The position numbers were made by a program, and so were the translations under genes. A DNA stretch of 64,000 nucleotides from Pseudomonadota bacterium (lineage in GTDB: Bacteria > Pseudomonadota > Gammaproteobacteria > Steroidobacterales > Steroidobacteraceae), in contig JAJYTX010000001.1 of assembly GCA_021792815.1 (NCBI GenBank), positions 11,914 to 75,913 on the forward strand, in the 5' to 3' direction. The notes beneath the pieces are model-generated. The model saw nothing but the letters and a program-made list of their open reading frames with translations. It ran no database searches and was not told the DNA's origin. The stretch's first letter is position 1, and each line of letters starts with the position of its first letter. Of the stretch, positions 23,073 to 30,279 are shown in pieces.

Positions 23073-24079
23073 CAGGCCGGAGCTCCTGCGCGCGCGCGCC
23101 GCACCGTGACCTTTTCCACCTTGAGCACCTTGCGATCGCAGGGCAGCGCCGCCCGCCAGGTGAAGCAGACGCGATTCTCATCGGGCTCGATGAGGATGGT
23201 CTCGAGGTTCGCCGGCGGGTGCTCGACACCGCCGGCGACCCTCACATCGAGCTGCAGGTTCGCCGCGGGGATCACGAACGCGATCGGTCCGTCCGCGGCC
23301 GCTCCCAGGACCTCGACCGGCTCGCCCCCCACGAGATAGCGATCGAACGCGAGCTCCGCTGCCGCGCAGCTGAGGAAGCGCGGATCGAAGTCCGCCGGCA
23401 GATACGGAGCGCGCCTGCGCTGCCAGCTCTCGTCGTAGGTGCCGGCGAAGCCCCGCCTCGGCAGCCAGTGCGGCGCGGCCGGCGCGAAGCAGGCGGGGGT
23501 GGGATTCTGTCCCGGCCGCTCGAGCGCCTCGCCGGGATGCTCGAGATTGGGCACCGGCTGCCCGGTGAGCTCCTGCGCGCCGCGCCTGCCCGCGTAGCCG
23601 ATGCCGATGGGATTGCGCTCCTCGGCGAGCGTGCGCTCGAGGAGCGCATGGGCGCCTCCGAAGGCGCGCTCCCAGACGAGCGGCATCGCCTCGAAGGGCT
23701 CGGGCGCCGAGGGCGTGCCGTCCGGCTGCCACACTCGATCACCGAGCACCCGCACGAGCTTCTGACGCTCCGCGACTGAGACGCGAACCAGGGTCTCGCG
23801 AACCGTCCGACCCTGCGGGCCCCAGGCGCGGCCGATCAGGAGCACGTCCGTTCCCGGCTTGCCGATGTGGATCTCCGAGACCGCCTTCAGGCTCGAGTCG
23901 GCCGGATCGCCGTAGTACTCATCGGCGAGCGTCACCGGCAATTGCGCGCTCGCCAGGGCGAGCCTCGGGCGCAGAACGAGCGTCGCCTTGAGGATCACAT
24001 ACAACGTGTCGATGGCTTCCCGATCGGGCAGGACGGACAGCACGGCATGGAACGGAGTCTGATTGTCGATCTGCAGCAT
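23072..24079 (-). CDS. DUF2169-family T6SS adaptor
   Basis: 335 residues with family features: N-terminal NQTPFHAVLSVLPDREAIDT, ADEYYGDPADSSLKAVSEIH, GWLPRRGFAGTYDESWQRRR-like region and PADFDPRFLSCAA. DUF2169 proteins are thought to be adaptors that help DUF4150/PAAR-type effectors load onto VgrG. Placement four genes after vgrG and two before the DUF4150 tip fits this. Confidence 0.88.
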   Translation of the reverse strand: MLQIDNQTPFHAVLSVLPDREAIDTLYVILKATLVLRPRLALASAQLPVTLADEYYGDPADSSLKAVSEIHIGKPGTDVLLIGRAWGPQGRTVRETLVRVSVAERQKLVRVLGDRVWQPDGTPSAPEPFEAMPLVWERAFGGAHALLERTLAEERNPIGIGYAGRRGAQELTGQPVPNLEHPGEALERPGQNPTPACFAPAAPHWLPRRGFAGTYDESWQRRRAPYLPADFDPRFLSCAAAELAFDRYLVGGEPVEVLGAAADGPIAFVIPAANLQLDVRVAGGVEHPPANLETILIEPDENRVCFTWRAALPCDRKVLKVEKVTVRRARAGAPA

Positions 24080-24082
24080 CGG

Positions 24083-25390
24083 TCAGCGCGCGGCCGCAGC
24101 GGTGAGCCGTGCGCGCGCCGCCCGCATCATGATTCGCTGGGTCTGCGCAAAAGCGCGCGGCTCCACGTCATACTTGCCGCCGGTGCGCACAGCGAGCTCC
24201 AGCGCAAGGTCGTCTCGGCGCAGCATCGGTCCTGTCTCGACAGCGCCGATCAGCGTCTGCAGGTCGAGGGGGCGGCCCCGCCAGTAGCGCACGCCCGCCG
24301 CAAACTGTCGTTTGAGCCCCTGCCAGTGCCGCTCGACTGCGGCACGATCGGGCACCGGCCAGAGCTCGTGCGCGCTCGGCACCGGAGAGGCATCGAGATC
24401 ATCCGCCTCGAGAGGCGGGGGCGAGGGGCCATCGGGCGGGTGGGCCGCGGCAAGCCGGTCGCGGGCGAGCTCCGCGCCGGTGATGGCGCAGTACGCCTCG
24501 CCGGCGGCGCGGGCGAGCGTCTCATCGCGCATACCGGACAGGACGATCTCAACGGCCTGCGGTGTACCGACATACGCGAGCGCAAAGAGTCCCGGCTCCC
24601 GCAGCGCCGGCTCCCGCAGCACCGCGATCACGAGCTCGCGCTCCTCGGGTGAGCCGAGCGCCGCCACGCAGGAGAGGAAGGGCGCGCAGTCCGGGTGGCG
24701 CTGCCTCAAGAGCTCCACTGCCGCGTGCCACGCGGGAGCATGCGCGCGTCGAATGCCGGTACCGATCGCGGCCCGGCGAATTTCCGGATCGGCGCTGCTC
24801 AAGCCCCAGGACACCGAGGGCGCCGCGATGGAGTCATCCGCGGCGTATGCGAGCGAGCGCAACACCTCGGCCTGCGCCCGCGGATCGTTTGCCTCCAGAG
24901 CGCCGGTTGCTTCCCGGCCCGGCGCGACGCGCCGGAAGGCTTTGATCCGGCAGAGCGCGGCGGCGTGCTCCGGGCCGGCGGCCGCGAGCGCGGCAGTCAC
25001 CGGGGCGAAGGTCCCATCGAGCGCCGCGGTCTCGATCCCCCGCGCCAGGGCTTGCAGCGGCGCGCCGTGAGCCTCGCGGACGGCGGCCGCGAGCGCGCCT
25101 CGGGCACGCTCCGGTGTTCCGGCCGCGAGCACCTGCGCCGCGGCGCAGCGTGCGGCCATGTCCTTTCCGTGCAGCGCCGCCTCGGTGACCTCGAGGACCC
25201 GCTCGCCGGCGACCCGCACGCCATCGAGCGCGCCATGCAGTCGCTCCTCCGTCCAGGTCCAGACTTCATCGAGGTTGCGCGTGAGGCTGCCGAGATCCGC
25301 TTCCCAGCGCTTCCAGAGGAAGGCGGCCTCCTCGAGGCTCTGTTCCACCAGATCCCAGTAGGGCTCGGCGGTGCTGCGTACGGCGTTCAT
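24083..25390 (-). CDS. TIGR02270-family T6SS-associated protein (HEAT-like repeats)
   Basis: 435 residues of mostly alpha-helical, Ala-rich repeats resembling HEAT/PBS-lyase repeats (NDPRAQAEVLRSLAYAADDS, SADPEIRRAAIGTGIRR), with a C-terminal segment RTGGKYDVEPRAFAQTQR typical of TIGR02270. It has no signal peptide or membrane helix. It lies 13 nt from DUF6484 and 3 nt from DUF2169. The family is found almost only in T6SS effector clusters; its biochemical role is unknown. Confidence 0.82.
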   Translation of the reverse strand: MNAVRSTAEPYWDLVEQSLEEAAFLWKRWEADLGSLTRNLDEVWTWTEERLHGALDGVRVAGERVLEVTEAALHGKDMAARCAAAQVLAAGTPERARGALAAAVREAHGAPLQALARGIETAALDGTFAPVTAALAAAGPEHAAALCRIKAFRRVAPGREATGALEANDPRAQAEVLRSLAYAADDSIAAPSVSWGLSSADPEIRRAAIGTGIRRAHAPAWHAAVELLRQRHPDCAPFLSCVAALGSPEERELVIAVLREPALREPGLFALAYVGTPQAVEIVLSGMRDETLARAAGEAYCAITGAELARDRLAAAHPPDGPSPPPLEADDLDASPVPSAHELWPVPDRAAVERHWQGLKRQFAAGVRYWRGRPLDLQTLIGAVETGPMLRRDDLALELAVRTGGKYDVEPRAFAQTQRIMMRAARARLTAAAAR

Positions 25391-25403
25391 CGCGACGGGC
25401 GTC

Positions 25404-25961
25404 TCAGTTGATCCGTACCTGCCCGCCCTTGATCCGGTTGGTTCCCTCGGAGTACGTCTCCACGTATTCGCCGCGAATCACGACGCGGCCATTGCGGCGC
25501 AGCGTGATCGAAGCGCTGCCGCACTCGAGGACGATCTCATCCTGCGCGACGATATGCATGCGCCGGCCGTCCACCCGTGCCTCCACTTCCCGTGCGCGGC
25601 GGTCGTCCCCGGTCGCGGGCCCGGTCCGCCGCAGGAGGCCCATCACGATGGGCAGGGCCGGATCGCCATGCTCGAATGCCAGAATGGCCGCTCGGCCCTC
25701 GGTTGCGGCCGCCGCCAGCGCCTCGGCCGACAGATCCGCTGCGACACGAGCGGGGCGCGAGTCCGGGGTGCCGGGGAGCAGGATGCGGACCGTGCCCTCG
25801 GGATCGATCGCGACGATCTTTCCGAGCACGACGGCCGCCGCCGCCGCCCGCGAGCGCAACGACTCGGCCCGCAGCAGCGCCCCGAGCTCCGTACCGCCTT
25901 CTGCCGCCTTCTCTTCGGCGCCAACGGCGCGCGTCGGCGTCCCGGATTGATTTGCGCTCAT
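25404..25961 (-). CDS. DUF6484-containing T6SS protein
   Basis: 185 residues. The N-terminal half has an OB-like segment (GKIVAIDPEGTVRILLPG); the C-terminal half (about 130-185) contains AQDEIVLECGSASITLRRNG and ends EGTNRIKGGQVRIN, the DUF6484 signature. The C-terminal beta repeats resemble the needle-like repeats of VgrG, suggesting contact with or extension of the spike. The gene follows vgrG by 62 nt. Confidence 0.8.
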   Translation of the reverse strand: MSANQSGTPTRAVGAEEKAAEGGTELGALLRAESLRSRAAAAAVVLGKIVAIDPEGTVRILLPGTPDSRPARVAADLSAEALAAAATEGRAAILAFEHGDPALPIVMGLLRRTGPATGDDRRAREVEARVDGRRMHIVAQDEIVLECGSASITLRRNGRVVIRGEYVETYSEGTNRIKGGQVRIN

Positions 25962-26023
25962 TCTTTCCTCTGTGTTTCGGCCGCGCCGGTCCCTGCACGG
26001 GACGGATGGCTGCGGGCCACCGG

Positions 26024-28114
26024 TCAGTTCTGGGTGACCTTGCTGCCCTTGATGACCACGTTGCCGCCGGCCTTGATGGTGATGTCACCCTCCCCGGACA
26101 GCGTGATGTTGTTGCCCTTCAGGGTGATCGTGCCGTCCTGATTCATCGTGAGGCTCGCCGAGCCGGTCACGATCTCGACGGCCTGTCCGGCATTGATCGA
26201 GAGCTTCTGGCCGACCGACTGCGTGTCGTTGTTGCCGATCTTGTGGGAGCGGTTCTGTCCGATGCTCACCTGCTCGTCCTTGTCCACCTGCTCGGTGCGG
26301 CCGCCGCTCACCGTCGTGCTCTCGTCCTTGGTCACCGAGAGCGTGCGGCTGCCGGAGATGCTCTTCGCATAATCCTTGCCGATGTCGATCGTCTCGCTTC
26401 CCTGGACGGTCTTGGTTCGATCCTGGCTCACGGTGATGCGTTCTTTCCCACCGACGGATTCGGTCCGGTCCTTGCCGATCGATGTCGTCTCGTCGTTCTT
26501 CACGCTCTTGGTGCGGTCGTGGCCGACGGAGTGCTGCTCGTCGTTCTCCACCTCGATGGTCTGATCCTTCTCCGCGTGCAGCAGCAGCAGCTCCGCGCCC
26601 TTCTTGTCCTCGAAGCGCAGCTCGTTGAAGTTCTCTCCGGTCCCCTGCAATGAGCTGCGCGAGCGGATGCCGCTTTGGGTCTTGTTGTCCGGCAGCGGGT
26701 ACGGCGGCTTGTTCGCGCCGTTGTAAACGCTGCCGATGATGATCGGCCGATCGGGGTCTCCCTCGAGAAACGACACGATCACCTCCTGGCCGATGCGCGG
26801 GATGTGGATGCCGCCCCAGCTCTTGCCGGACCAGAGCTGCCCGACGCGCACGAAGCACGAGCTCTTCTCGTCGAGCTTGCCGTAGCGATCCCAGGGGAAC
26901 TGCACTTTCACCCGCCCGAACGGATCGGTGTAGATCTCCTCCCCGCTCGGCCCGACCACCACGGCCGTCTGCGTGCCGTGGATCATCGGCTTCGGCGCAA
27001 GCCGCGGCGGCCGGTACGGCTCGCGCGCATCGACGGCCTCGATGGCGATCGTGAACTGCGTCTCGGAGCCCGAGCCGCCGTGATAGGCCTGCGAGCTGAG
27101 CTCGATCGATGTCGAGGTGATGAGGTACTGGATATCGAGACTGCTGCGCGGATAGCCCTTCAGCTTGAAGACGTGTCCGGCCGCGAGCCCGGCCGCATCA
27201 CCGCCGCCCCGCGCGACCATCTGGGAAACCTGCAGCTCCTGCACACGCAGTTTCGCGATGCGCTCGACTCCATCGGAGGTGACTTCCGAGCCGCTCGGGC
27301 CGACCTGGTCCGCATCGGCCGGGTAATCGTAGACTTCGTACTTCGATGCCTCGTACGAGCGCGAGATCGAGGAGGTGCCCGCGGGAACGGGCGAGGGGCG
27401 CTCGAAATCATAATCGCGGGCCGCGTAGCTGACCGGCTGAAAGGACTTCTGGAACGACCAGGTCTGCAAGTGATCGCGCTCGCGCAGCGCGTCCGTCGCG
27501 CTGGCCGGATAGAACGGCACCGAATCGTAGCCCTCGACCGGCTTGCAATTGCCGACGTCGTCGGTGAGAACCATGACGTGCTTGTTCTCGGTATGCTCGA
27601 AGTAATAGAAGATGCCTTCGTGCTCGAGCAGCCGGCTGAGGAAGTTGAAATCGGTCTCGCGGTACTGCACACAGTACTCGCGCTGCGGATGACTGCCGAG
27701 GTGCAATTCGAGGTCGCTGAAGCCCGCCTTCTGGCAGACCTGCTTGAAGATCTCCGGCGCGCTCTGGTTCTGGAAGACGCGGCAGTCGGCCGTGCGCGTG
27801 AGAAACCAGAACCACGGCCGCGTGACGGCCCGGTACTGGTGCATCCGCTCGTCGTAGCCGACCTGCTGGAATTCGGTGACCAGGCCGTGGAAGCAGCGCA
27901 GCGGTTTCTGCCCCGTCGTGGCGAGCGATACCACGAGCGGTTTGCCGAGGATCTTGTCAGGATCGAGATCCCCGCTGTCGCTGAGCAGCGAAATGTCGCA
28001 CTGGAAGGGCCGGCTCAGGTGCTGCGCGCTCCTCATGCTCGCGAACACGAGCACATTCGGCCCGAAAGGACTCGTCACCTTGACGGACCGGTGGTCCTGG
28101 TACTTGGTGGTCAT
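26024..28114 (-). CDS. vgrG: T6SS spike protein VgrG (TssI)
   Basis: 696 residues. The gp27-like base covers about 1-390 (FHGLVTEFQQVGYDERMHQY, RETDFNFLSRLLEHEGIFYYF), a gp5 OB-fold about 390-480 (DPFGRVKVQFPWDR, GQEVIVSFLEGDPDRPIIIG), then a long beta-prism of short repeats (SVGHDRTKSV, SIGKDRTESV, SIGQNRSHKI) ending IKGSKVTQN. No C-terminal toxin domain is present, so cargo must be carried by separate proteins, consistent with the adaptor-rich module downstream. Start at 28114 was chosen for the GAGAG ribosome binding site; longer starts encode unlikely sequence. Confidence 0.95.
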   Translation of the reverse strand: MTTKYQDHRSVKVTSPFGPNVLVFASMRSAQHLSRPFQCDISLLSDSGDLDPDKILGKPLVVSLATTGQKPLRCFHGLVTEFQQVGYDERMHQYRAVTRPWFWFLTRTADCRVFQNQSAPEIFKQVCQKAGFSDLELHLGSHPQREYCVQYRETDFNFLSRLLEHEGIFYYFEHTENKHVMVLTDDVGNCKPVEGYDSVPFYPASATDALRERDHLQTWSFQKSFQPVSYAARDYDFERPSPVPAGTSSISRSYEASKYEVYDYPADADQVGPSGSEVTSDGVERIAKLRVQELQVSQMVARGGGDAAGLAAGHVFKLKGYPRSSLDIQYLITSTSIELSSQAYHGGSGSETQFTIAIEAVDAREPYRPPRLAPKPMIHGTQTAVVVGPSGEEIYTDPFGRVKVQFPWDRYGKLDEKSSCFVRVGQLWSGKSWGGIHIPRIGQEVIVSFLEGDPDRPIIIGSVYNGANKPPYPLPDNKTQSGIRSRSSLQGTGENFNELRFEDKKGAELLLLHAEKDQTIEVENDEQHSVGHDRTKSVKNDETTSIGKDRTESVGGKERITVSQDRTKTVQGSETIDIGKDYAKSISGSRTLSVTKDESTTVSGGRTEQVDKDEQVSIGQNRSHKIGNNDTQSVGQKLSINAGQAVEIVTGSASLTMNQDGTITLKGNNITLSGEGDITIKAGGNVVIKGSKVTQN

Positions 28115-28200
28115 CGGTGCTCTCGTTGCCCCCCGCAAGCGGGTCCCTCCCGGGCGGACCGCCCCATCCGCCGCGCCGCGATCGGCATCGCGCCCGCCGG

Positions 28201-28479
28201 TCACTCGATCGTCTGCAGGCGCAGGCAACCTTCGTCGTTCTTCGAGTAGAAGTATAAACCGTCCGTGTCGAGTCCCTCGTCGATGATCACCCCAATGGCC
28301 TGCTCGAATTTCTGGCGGGCGATGGCGGTGGCGCCTATTTCATTGATTCCATGGGATTTTATGTAATCCACCCAGCGCTTGCCGTCCGTCTTGTCGATCC
28401 GCTTGCCCGCGTCGGTCGCACGGCGCATGAGCCCGATGAACTGGTAATAGTCGAACTCGACTACCTTCGCGCGCGCCAT
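28201..28479 (-). CDS. Small orphan protein upstream of vgrG
   Basis: 92 residues, charged and soluble (MARAKVVEFDYYQFIGLMRR, ending DEGCLRLQTIE), no family recognised. Codon use and composition are less GC-biased than its neighbours and it is preceded by an AT-richer promoter-like patch. It lies 86 nt upstream of vgrG and may be cotranscribed with it. Possible roles are an immunity protein for the PI-PLC-like effector or a VgrG-loading factor; neither is demonstrated by sequence. Confidence 0.65.
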   Translation of the reverse strand: MARAKVVEFDYYQFIGLMRRATDAGKRIDKTDGKRWVDYIKSHGINEIGATAIARQKFEQAIGVIIDEGLDTDGLYFYSKNDEGCLRLQTIE

Positions 28480-28512
28480 CGATGCTCCAGACGAGGCTGA
28501 GAAATTGCGCTA

Positions 28513-28542
28513 CAAATAGCAGGAAAAGACATGGGTTTTCAA
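28513..28542 (-). promoter_or_regulatory. Candidate sigma-70 promoter for the orphan-vgrG-effector module
   Basis: On the minus strand TTGAAA (28537-28542) and TATTTG (28513-28518) are separated by 18 bp, within an unusually AT-rich 60-bp patch, and start about 35 bp before the orphan gene. An internal promoter here would let the effector module be expressed independently of the structural operon. Confidence 0.35.
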
Positions 28543-29172
28543 GGATTACGGCAGTTAAGTGCGAGGCTGTCCCCGTTTGGGCGGCGTAGCCTGGCCTCGG
28601 CTCGCTCTCCCGAGGACGGTGAGCCCCGTGATCCCCACGGTCCCGCTCCGGCCTGATGCTCCCAGTATCGCTCGAAATGCCATCGAACCCGGCACATCTT
28701 CCAGCGCCTCGCCGACGCCCCCTCGCGCGCGTGAAGGCCGTGCTCGCTTGCTCCTGCCTCCCGGGAGCCCCCGCCGGTTGCCGAGATTGAGCCAGGCATG
28801 GGGGTTCGACGGCTCCGCCTCCACGGAGCGCCGCATCGCCCGCCCGGCAGGAGCCAAATAAATCCGCATCTGCCGGTCCAACGGCCCTCGCGGTGCGCGC
28901 GGCCCAACGTCTCGAGCAGCTCATGAGCGTGGCAAACCAAGCCGGTGGCCCGGTCAGGACCGACGCCTCGGCCGAGGCCAATCGCCTTGCGCCGACCGGA
29001 GGCGGCCGCGCAGGAGTACGCTGACCGCCTCGCGAACAACGCGCAGAGCGCGCCGCGCTCTGGATGCGGTAAATGAGCGAGAACAGGTCGCAGCGCGCGC
29101 GCCGACCGGCGAGCTCGGCGTCCTGCTGCGTTATTTGGCGCGGAGCTGCCGCGGAACCGGGCGTCCCCGTTC
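28543..29172 (-). other. Non-coding or degenerate stretch between the PI-PLC-like gene and the vgrG module
   Basis: About 630 bp with no credible intact gene. On the minus strand, fragments in two frames look like broken TPR repeats: HELLETLGRAHREGRW around 28890-28930 in one frame and SVEAEPSNPHAWLNLGN around 28790-28840 in another. A decayed TPR-protein gene is a possible explanation. No terminal repeats, integrase or transposase were seen. Confidence 0.35.
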
Positions 29173-30207
29173 TCACCTGACATCGGGATTGAGGCGGATG
29201 ATCCTTTCGCAGGTTTGCGCGGTCACGAAGTCGTGCGAGACCACGTTCGCCGGCATCCTGTGTCCATTATTGTCGTATATCCGCTTGAGCTCCGCGGCGA
29301 AGTCAGCGAGATTCGCATGCGCGCCGCCGCTCCACTGCTTGCCGGGCTCGCGTGCCGCCACCGTGGTCTTGAACACGTCCTTCTCGCCGATGATGCCGCC
29401 GGTCTGCTGCCAGTAGACGAAGTGCAGATGTCCGGGATCGGGCGGATGCGCCAGGTGCTTGTTTACCGCGCCGATCGCCCCCTCGTGCACCTTCGACATC
29501 TTGAGCGAGCTCGAAAACGTCCCGCAGGTCGCCAGTCCGCTGATGTTGGTGAGGCCGTCGGAATACTTCTTGAAGCGCAGGATGCCCTCGGTCGGCGTGA
29601 TGTGGTGGTTGAACTGCTCGTCGAAGACCATGATGACCTTGCCGCGCAGGTCGCCGATGCGGCGCGTGGCGAGATTGCCCTGTTCCTTGAACACCGCGTT
29701 GGCGTAGCGCTGGTCGGCGATGATGTCCTTGATCTCGTGCACGCACTCCGTGGGATGATAGGTATGCGAGAAGCGCAGGATGATGAATTCGGTCGGATGG
29801 GCCAGCACGAACTCGAGGGCGTCGCGCACGATCACCGCGAGCGTGCCGCCGAAGCCGCCCATCTTGGGCTGCGCGGCGCCCTTCACCTTCTCCCGCGCGA
29901 AGTGGCCCAGGGTGTTCTCGTACTTCTGCGTCGCCTGCCCCGCCTTCCCGTACAGCTGTTTTCCAGCCCGCTCGGCCTGGGGGAGCTTGCGAAAGAATAC
30001 CCGGCAGTCGAAGAAGCGGGATCCGGCGGTGGCCTGCTTGGAGAAATCCGAGTGCTGGCAGACCGTGTACTCCCGCTTGACGAGCGAAGTCGTGCGCAAG
30101 ATGACCTGCGCCGTACCGTAGACGCCGGCGTCATGGCTGCCCGGCATGACGATCTGGCGCAGCCATTTGTCGTCCGGCAGATCGCGCATCCACATCGTTG
30201 GATTCAC
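29173..30207 (-). CDS. PI-PLC-like phosphodiesterase domain protein, candidate T6SS lipid-targeting effector
   Basis: 344 residues, no signal peptide. The N-terminus matches the PLC-like phosphodiesterase X-domain: MPGSHDAGVY with His25, CQHSDFSKQATAGSRFFDCRV with Asp67/Arg69, and LEFVLAHPTEFIILRFSH. The second catalytic histidine of classic PI-PLC enzymes is not obvious; His102 is one candidate. The GTG start at 30207 has a GAGGAGA ribosome binding site. It sits between clpV and vgrG in the same direction, a common location for effectors. An immunity gene is not evident except perhaps the 92-residue orphan. Activity on phosphoinositides or other lipids is inference. Confidence 0.7.
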   Translation of the reverse strand: MNPTMWMRDLPDDKWLRQIVMPGSHDAGVYGTAQVILRTTSLVKREYTVCQHSDFSKQATAGSRFFDCRVFFRKLPQAERAGKQLYGKAGQATQKYENTLGHFAREKVKGAAQPKMGGFGGTLAVIVRDALEFVLAHPTEFIILRFSHTYHPTECVHEIKDIIADQRYANAVFKEQGNLATRRIGDLRGKVIMVFDEQFNHHITPTEGILRFKKYSDGLTNISGLATCGTFSSSLKMSKVHEGAIGAVNKHLAHPPDPGHLHFVYWQQTGGIIGEKDVFKTTVAAREPGKQWSGGAHANLADFAAELKRIYDNNGHRMPANVVSHDFVTAQTCERIIRLNPDVR

Positions 30208-30220
30208 CTGTTGTCTCCTC

Positions 30221-30238
30221 GCGGCGCCATGGCGCCGC
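30221..30238. promoter_or_regulatory. 18-bp perfect palindrome between clpV and the PI-PLC-like gene
   Basis: GCGGCGCCATGGCGCCGC reads identically on both strands. In mRNA it would form a very stable GC hairpin 3' of clpV and just upstream of the ribosome binding site of the next gene. It could act as a processing, attenuation or protein-binding site separating structural from effector genes. Confidence 0.5.
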
Positions 30239-30279
30239 TTGTGTGCACTGAATGTGTTGATAGGGGCATCGCCGGAGTG

